Assembly: GCA_951394045.1 (NCBI GenBank)
Contig: OX595993.1
Coordinates: forward strand, 744,001 to 808,000
Length of the DNA: 64,000 bases
Direction of reading: 5' to 3'
Source of the DNA: Nitzschia sp. DOCU1
Taxonomy: Eukaryota; Bacillariophyta; Bacillariophyceae; Bacillariales; Bacillariaceae
Position 1 is the stretch's first letter. The number at the start of each line of letters is the position of its first letter. A program made the position numbers and the translations under genes. Below are positions 8,947 through 21,053 of this stretch, one piece after another. The notes under the pieces are model-generated. The model saw nothing but the letters and a program-made list of their open reading frames with translations, had not been told where the DNA came from and searched no databases.

Positions 8947-10079
8947 ATGATGATGACGATGAGTGAAAGGCCTTTTCCTGTTCGGCGGGGGCGTGCCTTG
9001 GTTATCGCTATTGCAGTGATTGTCATTTCAGTATTGGCGTTGTTTTGTCAGTCGCCGTCCTCGACGTTAACCTCAGCGTATCTCTCTGATGCTATTGTCA
9101 GCACCACCGAAGCCAAAGAGCAGCAGGATTCGACGTTATTATCATCATCCTTATTTTCATCGCCGGCATCGATCCATCGGCAGTTTTCCTTTTGCAACAC
9201 TACCAACCGATGCCAGCCAATAGTACATCAACAAGAAGATTTGATTAGTTATGTGCACATGTCCAAAAATGCGGGTTCTTCCTGGATTCAAGAACTCAAG
9301 CGTCTCCGAGGCCTTTCTCCCAATTCCAGAGCGGCCGGCCCGGACAAAATTACCCTCAAGCGCTTGTATCCACTCAAACCGGCCGGACCGGAACATAGTG
9401 TCCTCTATCAAGATGGACTTCTTCAACAATATACTACTTCACGGAACAATTATCTTCGAATGTTGACCTTACGAAGTCCCCGGCATCACATGTGGTCTCT
9501 GTTTAGCCACTGTTACTATTCCGACTGGGGGTGGGCTCATACCTACCGAACCAACTTTCCTCGGAGCACTACTACTCGAAACGACGACGACGACAATAAA
9601 GTCCTTGACGATTTCCATGCATGGCTACTTCATTTTGCCAATGACACGGCGATTCACAGACGCAAATAATGCTTTCAGTGTTATCATCCTGCCAATTTTC
9701 AATCCCGTGCCTTGGTAGTTAATTCAAGAGAGCCTCACAGGATTGTGGATGAAATTTGGGAACCCCACTTTGAACAAGTCAACAAAACGTAGCAACAAGT
9801 TCCATGCTGGTTCGAGATTATCTTGACCAAAAGTGTCGTTGTGACAGGCAACCTCCTCAGCATCATTCATCTGCTGCTTCCGACGCCAATACTACTGCTC
9901 GGAATATCAGCGACCACGTCCTCACCAATGTCGACGCCGCACTATATCGCCTGGCGTTGGAGCAATCATTCTGGTTGGAAATGTTATGGCTCGAGTCGGG
10001 CCTGAGCCGACGGATACTTTGTGATGCTGTCATTCAACGTTGGGACCAGGAATAAGCCTATCTTTACCACAAGAAATAG
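8947..10079 (+). pseudogene. Decayed sulfotransferase-like type II membrane protein
   Basis: The frame starts at ATG 8947 with a short cytosolic head and a signal anchor (about residues 18-36, ALVIAIAVIVISVLALF). A luminal domain follows with SYVHMSKNAGSSWIQEL, a P-loop-like PAPS-binding motif of sulfotransferases, then TLRSPRHHMWSLFSHC. Coding similarity continues past three stops: TAA at 9667-9669 (followed by CYHPANFQSRALV), TAG at 9790-9792, and TAA at 10053-10055 (followed by AYLYHKK and a stop at 10077). A one-base loss near 9808-9812 shifts the frame; afterwards the reading resumes as RDYLDQK ... ALYRLALEQSFWLEMLWLE. No splice sites remove these lesions, so I call a pseudogene. The family call rests on the P-loop-like motif and general resemblance to diatom sulfotransferase-like proteins. 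Confidence 0.65.
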
Positions 10080-11158
10080 GGCCTTGTTGGAGCAGCAGGT
10101 CGTTGTTGTTGGAAAATGTACAATGTAATAGGCGGCGCGCGGGAGCCATCGATAGTAGTAGTAGTGACTTCGAACATCCACAAGAATACTGTAGCTCTGA
10201 GTACACGCATTTGCGTCCATTGTCGCTGCTACCTCAAGATTCTAGTTATCTGGTGCTACCGCTGCTTTAGTCCTGCGGTAGCTACTGTATTCTTCCCCTG
10301 TCCCATGCACCGCAGTGTTGAAATCTCTCGTAACTTGTAGCGTTCCTGCTCGACTAACTCGACTGTAGTTGACTAGCTCGGCTGTAGTCTTTTCGTAGCA
10401 GGTCTCTAGACAATACTTGTTGGTGGTGCACCAGAAGTTCCTCTCTCAAAGCTTCTCCTAAATATTGTGATTATCTACTAGTGCTAGACGTTCTTTCCGC
10501 TTGGTATTCGTAATGACCCGATTGATCGTGTTCGATGGTCCCACAGGACCGACTCTGATCGTCGTTCCTTCAGTCTACTAGTTCGAAGTATCGGTCATCT
10601 ACAATGTCCCACCGATCGTCTTGGATGTCCTCTAGATCATCCCAGCCCTCGTTGTCTTGTCCAAGAGTCTCAGATGAACATCTATGGGATGCCTCTTCAT
10701 CTGGTCTCATGTCCGATCTTACCACTGACATGACCTTCTGTAGTTCCGTTGCCCCGACGACAGTCGTGACGTAGTGTGCAGTCGACACATTCGAATGGTC
10801 GGTCTTCAGTCCCGAGTTGCCAGTCCTGAAAGACCCCATTCCGACACCGCAGCTTCGTGATTCGGTTACTACGATTCGATTCAGTCTCCTGGGACTGACT
10901 GAGATTCGATGATTCGTCCGTCCGACTCACGACGTCCCGCCAGCAAGAAGGCCTGCCTGATCCCATAACGATCGACCTCTCCGACTCACATGGATTCGTA
11001 TTCGAATTCGGTCGCCCAAAATTCGGGTCTCAACGCAAATGACGAACGACAATGATGCTACGGTCTCCCTCCATTGCAGATCTTCACTCAGGCCTTTAAC
11101 AACTCATGGACATTGTTAGCGATATCAGCCACAACAACATTATTCTGTTGCAGTGATT
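10080..11158. other. Intergenic, no gene seen
   Basis: The small ORFs on both strands lack domain signatures and overlap each other. From about 10,860 to 11,030 the sequence is rich in GATTCG-like words, possibly an old degenerate repeat. No RNA gene is recognised. Confidence 0.5.
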
Positions 11159-14100
11159 ATGAGTTTGTATCATCGACTTCCGGACCATCATGAAGAAGAT
11201 GCCGAACTATTATGGGATCAATTGAACGATGAACAATCCCGAGAAGTTCAACAACATCAATCGCGATTTCATCGACCGTCGGCCACGTCGCGTACCAATC
11301 ACCTTGTCATTTTGCAAAGCATGGTATGGAATACTCTGGGGAGAACCGCGTCGGCTACGTCGTCGGCCTGGAGAGCTGCACGAGATGCTTGGCGATCGCA
11401 TCCTTCTTCGCAACAACGTCGTTCGACAGATGTGGACTGGGATGAACAATTTGGAATGGACGAATTGTTACGACCACAATCCTATACCACCACTACAACG
11501 ACAACTGACACTACTGCCACTAGTCGCAATACTACCGCTAATGGCAAACCGAATCCTGGATATCCCTTTGTAGTTCTACGAACCAATCAGCACTTTCCCT
11601 CTCGGCGTGGTTTGTCCAGAGAACAAGATCATTGGGGACTTGCGGCAAATATGGATGTCTTTTTACAACACTTGTATCATTACTACTATCATCGAGGCTT
11701 GCAACCCATGATTTGTCAATTTGTCGTGGAATTTGCAAGTCTAGTATTTACTCTGTGGTTGTCTCGCATTTTGTTATATCGAGTGGATTGGCACAAATTG
11801 GTGCAAATTACCTGTCAAAAAGATGAAACGTGCACCACTCATTGGTCGGAGTATTATTATCAACAACATCCCAGTACGACATGGTGGTTCCTAGTACAAG
11901 GATACACTCTACTATTGGTGGCCTATGCGGGATTTTCCGTTTGGAATTTTTGGCAATCTCTGGGGCATGCCTGGAAATGTCAAGTTATCCTTCATGACAA
12001 GTTGGGTATTTCCAGACGCAAATTACAAGGGGGTGCCGTTTCCTGGGATGCTGTCGTACAAGCCTTGGTACAAGCTCAATCTTCGGGAGAATATCGAACG
12101 GCACTTTCACAATTGGATGCTTTGGTAGTAGCGCAACGAATTTTGCGCAAAGACAATTTTTTACTGGCCTTTTGGAATCAAGGATTGTTGGACGTCAAGA
12201 TTGGCAATCGACAGTATTGGTGTCCAACACTCGAATGGTCTTTACATTTTGCCGTTTTGAATTTCATGTTCAATCACAAGTACGAAGTACGGCCCGCCTT
12301 TTGTTTGGATGCTACCAGTTTGGAACGCCGACTCGTGGTGTGCGGTATTGTGCATGCTGTCCTATTGCCCTTTTTGATCTTGTTTGTCAGTTTGCATTTT
12401 TTGTTTCGCAATGTCTATGATTTCAAAACATCCAAAAGTTTGGGCAATAAACATTGGTCCACCGTCGCAGTATGGACATTTCGAGAATACAATGAATTGC
12501 CACATGTCTTGGAACGACGATTGGAACCCTCGTATGCGGCCAGTGAAGCTTATCTGAAATTGTTTGGACAATCCGAAGTCATGGCCGCCTTGGGGAAACT
12601 ATTGGTCTTTTTGGGCGGTGCCGTGGGGGGTGTCTTGTTGGTGCTGGGCGTTTTAAATGATGATATTTTATTGCATGTGCAATTGTGGAATCGCAACTTG
12701 TTGTGGTATGCTGGTATGGCTGGTATTGCGTATTCGGTCGGCAAGAGTTTGTTGCCCACCAAGGAAGCACAACCCAGTGTTACCCGAAATTTATTTGCCG
12801 ATATGGATGCCGCATTGAAACAAGTTGCCGGACATACACACTATTATCCAGAACATTGGAAAGGACGGGGATGGGATACCAAAGTTCATGAACAATTTGG
12901 AATGTTGTTTGATTCCAAAGTCAAATTGTTCTTGTGGGAATTAGTCTCTCTGGTGTTGGCACCCTACATCTTGATTGGAAAATTGTCCAAGTGTGCACCA
13001 GCGATTTGTGAATTTTGCATGACCATCAAAGCCAAAGTACCGGGAGCCGGAGATGTCTGTGGGTATAGTGCATTTGACTTTGATACCTTTAAGGATGAAG
13101 CTTGGGACGGTAAAACATTGGGAGATTCGGCTGTACTGGTAGAAGACGATGACGATGACGACGAACATCAAGCACAAACGAGACGGCCGCAGCACAATCA
13201 CGAATCACTGGTGGAATCGATTTTACGCACGGGCAATTTGGAAGAAGCCACGAGACAACATCCAAAACCCAAAGCCAAGGATGGCAAAATGGAAAAGTCC
13301 TTTTTTGGCTTTCAAGCAGCTCATCCTAGTTGGAAATGTTCTCCGTCGGGCCAGTCTTTGGTGGACCGGGTGGAAGAGTACAAGCAAGCGGAATTGGCGG
13401 CTATTTCGAGAGAACGCGACTTGTATATTGAAGCGGCAGCTCGGCAATTGGAGACTTTGGCTCATTTGGAAACCTTTCAAAAAAGCAGCAGTCGAGACCC
13501 CAAGGTTCGCTTTGAAAAATATCGTCTTCGAGAGGCCCATCATGGGCCAGCGGATGCCGATGCCGGAACGCACCCGTCTCCCCGATTGGAAGCATTGTCG
13601 AGCCCGCACCATCAGCCGCCACTGTCCAGTGCTGCACCATCATCGGCTCCAAATTTGCCTCCTGCAACAACAACCACTGCTGGCACTACGACGAGTACTC
13701 CTCCTCTACCTGCAGTTCAACAACAGCACAATGCAGCTACTACGTTGCGCCCGCCTCCTCTTCTTGCACCAGCGACGGTTGCGAGCTCGGGTTTTCCTTT
13801 TGCCAGGGATGTGGATGAAGCCGACCAAGGATCTTCGGCGTTGACTGCATTGTCGCAACCAGCAGAAGGCAGGCCCCAGCATTTTTCAGTACCATCTTCC
13901 TTGCAGCAACAGAACCACGATCATGGACAGTTCCACAGTATCAGCAGTATTGGGCCACCACGTTCTACTACATTGGTGGATCCCTTGGCCGCCGCTTCAT
14001 TAGCACCACCACTGGGTGCTTCTTTTTCCGACCGTGACGTTCTGAGAGCCGGCTTGTCCACGGAACTCCGTCGCCTATTGACATTGTCCACCACGTTGGA

Positions 14101-14482
14101 ATCATCCACGACCTCTTTGTTGCAGCAACAACAACAACATCATGACGACGGTAGTACTAGTTTGCTAGTACCGACATCCATGTCCATGGCGGATCCCAGT
14201 AGTATTACAACAGCCGAACAGCGACAATACTATTGGTTAGAACGGTTCCATCAACACTTGGAGAGTCAGCAGCAGCAGCAGCAGCAGCAACTACAACGAG
14301 GAGAGGAAGTGCCAGAAGAAAATGCCCCACGCATTGCGCAGTCTTCTTTGCCTACATCTTTCGCGACAATGCCAGCACCACCGGGGGCTGCGGCAGGCAG
14401 TAGTTCTGCATCATTGGATCGACGAGGAGGCGAGCCTAATGGTGGTGACAACGGATTTTCTTCGGCGTCGAATATCGTCTAG
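11159..14482 (+). CDS. ATG9: Autophagy-related protein 9 (lipid scramblase)
   Basis: About 1,107 residues in a single exon; the open frame has a GTG at 11153 but the first ATG is at 11159. ATG9 is the multi-membrane-spanning scramblase of Golgi-derived vesicles that seed the autophagosome. Family signatures: HDKLGISRRKLQGG with SWDAVV (about residues 280-300), WTFREYNELPHVLERRL (about 440-455), the histidine/tyrosine block HTHYYPEHWKGR (about 560-570) and SKCAPAICEF with YSAFDFD (about 610-643). Hydrophobic segments lie near 186-207, 240-260, 396-418, 478-498, 512-529 and 590-606. The last 300 or so residues are disordered, with Ser/Thr/Pro and Gln runs, and an acidic DDDDDDE run precedes them. 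A long tail after the core domain is common in ATG9 proteins. I see no truncation. Confidence 0.9.
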   Translation: MSLYHRLPDHHEEDAELLWDQLNDEQSREVQQHQSRFHRPSATSRTNHLVILQSMVWNTLGRTASATSSAWRAARDAWRSHPSSQQRRSTDVDWDEQFGMDELLRPQSYTTTTTTTDTTATSRNTTANGKPNPGYPFVVLRTNQHFPSRRGLSREQDHWGLAANMDVFLQHLYHYYYHRGLQPMICQFVVEFASLVFTLWLSRILLYRVDWHKLVQITCQKDETCTTHWSEYYYQQHPSTTWWFLVQGYTLLLVAYAGFSVWNFWQSLGHAWKCQVILHDKLGISRRKLQGGAVSWDAVVQALVQAQSSGEYRTALSQLDALVVAQRILRKDNFLLAFWNQGLLDVKIGNRQYWCPTLEWSLHFAVLNFMFNHKYEVRPAFCLDATSLERRLVVCGIVHAVLLPFLILFVSLHFLFRNVYDFKTSKSLGNKHWSTVAVWTFREYNELPHVLERRLEPSYAASEAYLKLFGQSEVMAALGKLLVFLGGAVGGVLLVLGVLNDDILLHVQLWNRNLLWYAGMAGIAYSVGKSLLPTKEAQPSVTRNLFADMDAALKQVAGHTHYYPEHWKGRGWDTKVHEQFGMLFDSKVKLFLWELVSLVLAPYILIGKLSKCAPAICEFCMTIKAKVPGAGDVCGYSAFDFDTFKDEAWDGKTLGDSAVLVEDDDDDDEHQAQTRRPQHNHESLVESILRTGNLEEATRQHPKPKAKDGKMEKSFFGFQAAHPSWKCSPSGQSLVDRVEEYKQAELAAISRERDLYIEAAARQLETLAHLETFQKSSSRDPKVRFEKYRLREAHHGPADADAGTHPSPRLEALSSPHHQPPLSSAAPSSAPNLPPATTTTAGTTTSTPPLPAVQQQHNAATTLRPPPLLAPATVASSGFPFARDVDEADQGSSALTALSQPAEGRPQHFSVPSSLQQQNHDHGQFHSISSIGPPRSTTLVDPLAAASLAPPLGASFSDRDVLRAGLSTELRRLLTLSTTLESSTTSLLQQQQQHHDDGSTSLLVPTSMSMADPSSITTAEQRQYYWLERFHQHLESQQQQQQQQLQRGEEVPEENAPRIAQSSLPTSFATMPAPPGAAAGSSSASLDRRGGEPNGGDNGFSSASNIV

Positions 14483-15718
14483 GCACTGTCTTATATCTAC
14501 TGATGCTAGAGACAAGCTATCATAGCTAGCTAGCTACAAACTGACATTTTGCTGCCGTCGACAGCCTGTCCACCGCTCCTTACTTCGTTTCAGGCTGCAC
14601 CACAAGATTGCGTATTGTAGTGCTCTATTCGATTGTACTTTGCGGCAAGGCCGGCGATAGCAGTGATTTTCCCTCCATATTTTTTGGAAGATCAAACTAC
14701 AGCAATCGTCCGTCCGCCCCTGCAGCCATTTTAGGCCCACGGTTAACTTCCGGACAGGCCCTTTTGGACGCGTACTTCTATGGCGATTGTTGAGCACTGC
14801 TTCAAACGCTTACCGTTAGCTTCTAGACCTGCCCTTTCATCGGAGGCTTATTACTACAGCGATTGCGGGGCACTTGCCACGACACGTACGTCTCCCAGTC
14901 TACCCCGAGATCGATTCGTAGCGACTAACTAGGTAATAAAAGCAACCTCTTTCAGATCACAAAGAAAGCAACAACTGGGCCTCTTGTTACTGTTGGTCGT
15001 CACCGAGACGCCGAATTGTCGCACGACAGGCTAGTAGCAGCTAGTAGTACCAATTGACCACCAAGCCCGGCGGTGGGAGCTTCTTGTAGCAGCTTGATCG
15101 TCAACTACTATCTTCTATTTCTCCACTGCTCTAGCAGCGCCAATAGAATAAACAAAATGTCTCTAGCTACAGAGTGCGTATCAATGTCCCGAAAAAAAAA
15201 ATAGTACGTAGTACGAATACAAATAGAACAAAATAAGTGTTATCTAATGTTCGAGTCGAAACAGCATACATAAATGCTATGCAGACTTTTGGGCCTTCTC
15301 CTTTCTTGCATATCCTGAAATATCGCGGCATACTGTAAATCATTAGAGCGAAGGTTTCTGGATATTTCGTAATAGGCATATTCATGTCATTGTAGTTCAA
15401 TCCAGGCTTGGAATTGCCTCTATGAGTATTATGCCCTCACTCTTGAATTCCCATTCTTGGGCTTGTGTATTGAAAGCGTGGCGCTGCATGCGCGCTCGGA
15501 GGTGGCCCTACGCTCAAAATCTGCCGACGACGACGGCGATGGAGGCAGCATTTTCGCCCATAGTCACTTTTGACACTCCCTCTCCTTCCCTCTCCCTCAT
15601 CCAACGGCATCGCCTTCCTCATTTCTTCCTTGCTTCCCACCAGAGAGCAGCAAAGGTGTGAATACTCTACTAAAGTCTTCCAGAAAGTCCTCCATTCACT
15701 ACTTTGTCGATTTCCAAA
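14483..15718. other. Intergenic, no gene seen
   Basis: About 1.2 kb between ATG9 and the cyclase/PDE gene. The short ORFs are not convincing. A loosely repeated GCGATTG...GCACT pattern occurs near 14783-14800 and 14859-14876. The last stretch before 15719 is C/T-rich (about 15570-15650), as expected of a promoter or 5' leader. Confidence 0.5.
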
Positions 15719-18700
15719 ATGACATCCTCGGTCCATACTCCTCCACCCACATCCTTTCCCAAATCTACCGCTCATACTCGACGCAGTCATGGAGACTGGT
15801 CGACTTCGACAGGAGGGTTTTTTACCCAGTCCGAACCTTCCACGGCATTTTCACGCATGACCCGAATGAGTAGCAGTAGTTTTGCCGTGACAAGCGTCGG
15901 AGTACCAGGAGTGGTCGGGAATGCTCCGCGAAATAACGACGAAGAAGATGCAGGCGCCACATCCGAAGCGGATAGCAGCGATTCACCTCAACCATCACAA
16001 TCCAGACCTGTTCTAGGGGATCGACAATGGTCCGAAGATGATTTAAATGTTTTACAAATGGCTCATGATCAAGAAATAGAACAACGACGACAAAAACAAA
16101 CCCACAAGTTAAGGCTGGCGCAACGAGAAACACGAATGTTACGGTGGTTGCGCATTTTGACTCTGTTAGTCTTTGCACTGGCGACATCTCTCGTGAGTGT
16201 GGCCGTCTTTCGTAGTCTCACGCAATATCAAGACGAGCAATTGCAACAAGTCGTGGATCTCCAAACGACGGCGTATTTGGAACGCCTGGAGGATCAATTG
16301 TGTACGCACGTATTACAAGGTCTTGAAGAATGGCAATACGACTATTTACAAGACTTTACTGTGGATCCATCGTATTTATCACGCGCCGATTCGTGGTTAC
16401 AATCTTCGGGTACGAGTTGGATGGGCATGGCACCCCTAGTGCCAAATACGGAGGTGGATCGGACGGAATGGGAATTGTACAGTCAACAAAACGCTCCCTT
16501 GTGGATGCCCCAAGAAAGCGAGGAATTACCCACTCTGATTCATCCCCCAACAATTTCGACTACGACCATGCCACTCTGGCAACATGCGCCATTTGCAGAG
16601 TCCGCATGGCTCAATTATGATTTATTGGCCACCAATCCAGAATTATCCAGTGTGATTCAATTGGATCCACCTGCCATTGTCATGGGCAATTGGATGAAAC
16701 TATCGTTTGATCGATCTCCCCACGCACTACAACAACAAGCTCCGCTCGAACGAGATATGCATTCCACCCTGCTGTATTATCCCATTGTGGTCAACTCTAC
16801 TATTACAGGAATGGTCATGGCCTCGATAGATTGGGATGTCTTTTTGCAAAGTTTTGTCAATGAATTGGTGCCAGGAATGATCATTCGTTTGGCCAATAAA
16901 TGTCAAGATAATTACAGGGAATTGGTCTATCAAGTGCAATCCAATGGACAGTTGCAACGCCTACAGCAAATGCCTTCCGGGCTACTCCAAGACTTGGCGC
17001 AAGATTTGTATTTGACACAAGCCATGGCCGACGTTCCATTGACAACTCCCACAAAATTGGATACCAATTATTGTCAATATCAACTGCAAGTCGTTCCCAC
17101 GACACAAGTACAAGACTATTATGCGACACGTCATCCGGCTGTCTTTACCGGAGGCATTGTGGGCGTCTTTTTGTTTTGTGGCCTAGTGTTTGTCGCCTAT
17201 GACTGTTTGGTTCGTAAACGTCAAAAAAAGGTTATGAAAAGTGCTGCCAAGACGCATGAAATTGTCGCTGGACTCTTTCCTGAAGTAGTGCGGAATCGAT
17301 TGTTTGGAGAAAGTATTTTTTACAGCCAAAAGGATCCCAAAGCCAATGCCTTGACTCAATCCGTATTAGATGACGACCCCAAAAAGAAAAGCAGCAACAA
17401 CAAGAAAAAAGACCAGGATCCCGAACAATCGCCTGTTGCAGCAACATCTGCCAAACTAAAAACCGCCTCGGACGATGAACTCGTGAGTCCACGCAAACCA
17501 GACGTGTTGGGGCGGGGTGGATTCTTGTCGAATTCGGACCGTACTACTTCCGTGGTGCCACAATACAAGGATAAGCCGATTGCCGATTTGTTCCCGGCCA
17601 CCACAGTACTCTTTGCCGATATTGCCGGCTTTACGGCATGGAGTAGTGCACGGGATCCATCCCAAGTCTTTACACTTTTGGAAACCATTTATGCGGCTTT
17701 TGATAAATTGGCCGAACAACGAACGGTATTCAAAGTGGAAACGATTGGTGATTGTTATGTTGCCGTCACGGGTTTGCCTCATCCCCAAGAAGATCATGCT
17801 GTTATCATGGTCAAATTTGCTCGAGATTGTGTCAAAATGATGCAAGCGTTGGTGCAATCTTTGGAAACAGAATTGGGACCCGATACATCTGACCTCAAAA
17901 TTCGAGTGGGCTTGCATAGTGGTCCTGTTACGGCGGGTGTATTGAGGGGACAAAAATCTCGGTTTCAATTGTTTGGCGACACGGTCAATTTTGCCAGTCG
18001 TATGGAATCGAATGGACTACCCAATCAAATTCATTGTAGTCAACAAACAGCGGATTTGCTCATCATGGCAAACAAGGAGCATTGGATACATCCTCGCAAA
18101 GATTTGGTACATGCCAAGGTATGTGTTTAGCAATACGGCAACTATCGTTGTGAAGGCGGAACAAATGGCTCACACATTCTGACTCATCTACTCGCGATAC
18201 AGGGAAAGGGACTTGTACAAACTTATTGGGTGATTGGAAGCAAGCCCACGACGTCTACAAATGCTAGCAGCCGTCGGAGTTTGGGGACGAGCAGTAATGA
18301 CATGGATCAATACACAGCGTCTTTCTCAAATATCGACGACGATCAGTCGGACATTACCGAAGAGCCTCTAGACAATATCCATGCGCCCCATTCCACCAGC
18401 GCCGCTAGTCGAGATGACGAACCAATGGACCCGTTGGAAGTTTCACCGCACTTGCAAAGACTCATTGAATGGAATGTAGACATGTTGAGCAAAATTATCA
18501 AGACCATTGTGGCTACACGGGACGCTCGACATGGCGGCGCGGATCTGCAAGAGACCGTCCAAAGGATTGCCGATGCTACGAGTCCTCCTCCCACTCTTAT
18601 TCTGAATTCCAACCCGCGAAACGAGTACGTCGAAGCTATTCAATTACCAAACTACGATCCGAACCGCAAAATCAAGCGAACTTCCGAGGTGAAGGATGAC

Positions 18701-19926
18701 TCAAACTTTTTGGATGGAGTTGTTCGAAAGCAATTGAAGGACTACATCACGACGATTGCTTGTGCTTACAATGACAATCCATTTCACAATTTTGAACACG
18801 CGAGGTAAGTAAAGAGGAGGGGAGAATGGGGAGGATAGCGCAATTCGTGGGCTCACTCGATCTGTTTTGTTTGTCAGTCATGTGACCATGTCGGCCAACA
18901 AACTCTTGAAACGCGTCGTGAATGCTGAGAACGTGCGATGCCGCCGCAGCTCATTGGATAATTTGGATTCCAAGCTTCACCATTACACCTACGGCATCAC
19001 GTCAGATCCGTTGACCCACTTTGCCTGTCTCTTTAGTAGCTTGATTCATGACGTCGACCATCCGGGCATTAGCAATGCTCAAATGCTCAAGGAAAAGCAT
19101 CCACTTGCCGAAGTTTACGAAGGAAAGTCGATTGCCGAACAAAATTCATTTGACTTTGCATGGGAATTGCTCATGGATGCGGAATTCGATGATCTCCGGC
19201 GTTGCTTGTTTGAGAACGAAACAGATCTTCAGCGTTTCCGTCAGTTGGTGATTAACTCTATTCTTGCCACGGATGTGTTTGATCCAGATTTGGTACGAAT
19301 TCGTAACGAACGGTGGCGAAAGGCATTTCCAGGAAGCATGCGACACTTGGGCGCAAGTGACCTGGGAATCAATGTCGATGCTGGCAACGATGGGGCAGTG
19401 GAAGCGCCACCTGTCGAAACTACGGATTATAGCACGGGCATTAACAACAATTTGGATCTCAAGGCTACAGTTGTCATTGAACATATCATTCAAGCCGCCG
19501 ACGTGGCCCATACCATGCAACATTGGCATGTCTATCAAAAATGGAATCGTCGCTTGTTTGAGGAAATGCACGCTGCATACAAGGCAGGCAAGAGTCCTGT
19601 CAACCCCGCTGATACCTGGTACAACGGCGAGCTATGGTTCTATGACAATTACATTATTCCATTGGCCAAGAAGTTACGTGAATGCCGAGTATTTGGCCCT
19701 TCGAGCGATGAATTCTTGACCTATGCGGTAAGTTCTGGCGATCGCAGTAAAAGTGCGTTCTACAGTCTGGGATCCACCTCTTCTTACACAGTTGTTTTGT
19801 ATGTTTTAGCTTGATAACAAGTCGGAATGGGAAACAAAAGGCAAGGCGATTGTCCAAGACATGGTGGCGACTTGTACGCACCAGTCGGAAGAGTTTCTAT
19901 TGAATCAAATGTCCAAGGACACATAA
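15719..19926 (+). CDS. Receptor-type nucleotide cyclase fused to cyclic-nucleotide phosphodiesterase
   Basis: Four exons: 15719-18118, 18203-18804, 18878-19727 and 19810-19926, with introns of 84, 73 and 82 nt (all GT-AG). The joined frame encodes 1,322 residues. ATG 15719 sits in CAAAATGAC; the frame upstream has only TTG. TM1 (about 146-166) and TM2 (about 477-498) flank an extracellular domain of about 310 residues, CHASE-like by position. The class III cyclase domain (about 620-810) has metal Asp in FADIAGFT and IGDCY, plus NFASR. The Glu of KVETIGD is the residue typical of guanylate cyclases; the partner position, in RFQLFGD, is Gln rather than Cys or Asp. The PDE domain follows, with HNFEH (about 994), HDVDHPG and ADVAHTMQ, all the HD metal ligands. 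It should make and destroy the same second messenger, probably cGMP. Similar fusions have been linked to sex-pheromone signalling in Seminavis (recalled, not checked). Confidence 0.9.
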
Positions 19927-20129
19927 TGGGGATGCAGATTTGGCGAGTAGGTTACAATTGCATTGTACAGCGTTCTAGCAATTAGGACTCGCTTGCTAGA
20001 TGGGATATCATAGAGTACATTGTCAAAAACGCAGTGATCTAACTTCAAAAGTTTGTTGTAAATTGAAACCTCCCCTTGATATGCCAAGAACTTTGGCGCA
20101 AGCCAAGAACTTTCTTGTGTAGTTTGGGC

Positions 20130-21053
20130 TCAAAGAATGCCCCCACTGCACTCTGTGTCTCCACAACTACTATCCGTCGATGGCACTTGATTCAAGGTGA
20201 ACTCGTCCGAAGAATCCCGTCGTTCGGGATGCGCCAAGACACTATCACTCGTTTGCCGAAATAATTGAGCATGATTGGGTTTCCGAACGGCACGGATATT
20301 CGGAAGTGCACAGTGTTCACTCACGTCCATATCCGATCGACTCGGCAAGACGGGTTGTGTATCAGAGTAGGAGTTCCGTAATAGTAATAGTGAATCTTTT
20401 CGTGATTGTTGTCCTCGTACTGGTGATGCTGGTCGTTTGGTGGGTATGGTTGGAGAATGAAAGGGTGGGGGCGGAGGTGTGCCCCGACGACCTGCTTGTT
20501 GTGGAGCCGTGGACTCGTTATGGCTAGGTTCGGCTTCGGTTCGTGGGGAAGTATCCGATGTCCATCGGCAGGGTCGATACTTGGACTTATTCATAACCGT
20601 GCGATCCGACAAACTCTTGGAAAACATGGGCCTATTGTTGTTGTGTAACGTCGGCGTTGTCTGAAACGAAGGCGGCAATAATCGAGCATTGTCCGGTACC
20701 AGCACGAGATTGGAGATATCCTTGGCAGTCATATCCAATAGTTTATTCATATGTTCCTGTAATGGTGAGGCTATATACACATCCGATGTCGATGTAGTGG
20801 GAGATTCTTCTTTGTCCATTCTCGGTACAGGATAAAATTTGAGCGATTGTTCCTGCGGTTGTTTGGAAGAAGCCGAAAGATCGCTCGAAGCGGCCCCGCC
20901 ACGAGCCGCCCCTTTCAAATCATATCGTAGATGATCAATCAAAGAGCCACCCGGGACGGAGTCCGTAGGATATGATCGTCGATATCCTTTATCATTGCTC
21001 GGCCTCCGTTTTGTGGAAAAGTACTTGCGATCGGAAGGTTGCGCGGACGGCAT
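20130..21053 (-). CDS. Disordered hypothetical protein, 307 aa
   Basis: ATG at 21053 (AACAACCATG, MPSAQPSDRKYF) to stop at 20130. The frame stays open about 270 bp further upstream, but that part reads as translated leader (Cys/Trp/His-rich, no ATG in a good context), so I start at 21053. The protein is Ser/Pro/Arg-rich, with a polyproline run (GTPPPPPF) near residue 190. A short helical stretch, SPLQEHMNKLLDMTAKDISNLVLVPDNA, lies near 95-125 and is the only part that looks folded; I give it here with a break after residue 20: SPLQEHMNKLLDMTAKDISN / LVLVPDNA. No TM or signal peptide. It is convergent with the cyclase/PDE gene (203 bp apart). Function unknown. Confidence 0.6.
   Translation of the reverse strand: MPSAQPSDRKYFSTKRRPSNDKGYRRSYPTDSVPGGSLIDHLRYDLKGAARGGAASSDLSASSKQPQEQSLKFYPVPRMDKEESPTTSTSDVYIASPLQEHMNKLLDMTAKDISNLVLVPDNARLLPPSFQTTPTLHNNNRPMFSKSLSDRTVMNKSKYRPCRWTSDTSPRTEAEPSHNESTAPQQAGRRGTPPPPPFHSPTIPTKRPASPVRGQQSRKDSLLLLRNSYSDTQPVLPSRSDMDVSEHCALPNIRAVRKPNHAQLFRQTSDSVLAHPERRDSSDEFTLNQVPSTDSSCGDTECSGGIL

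Noticed and set aside
10570..10966. Two overlapping minus-strand ORFs of 89 codons
   Set aside because: They are in different frames, share no known domain, and lie in a GATTCG-rich degenerate stretch.
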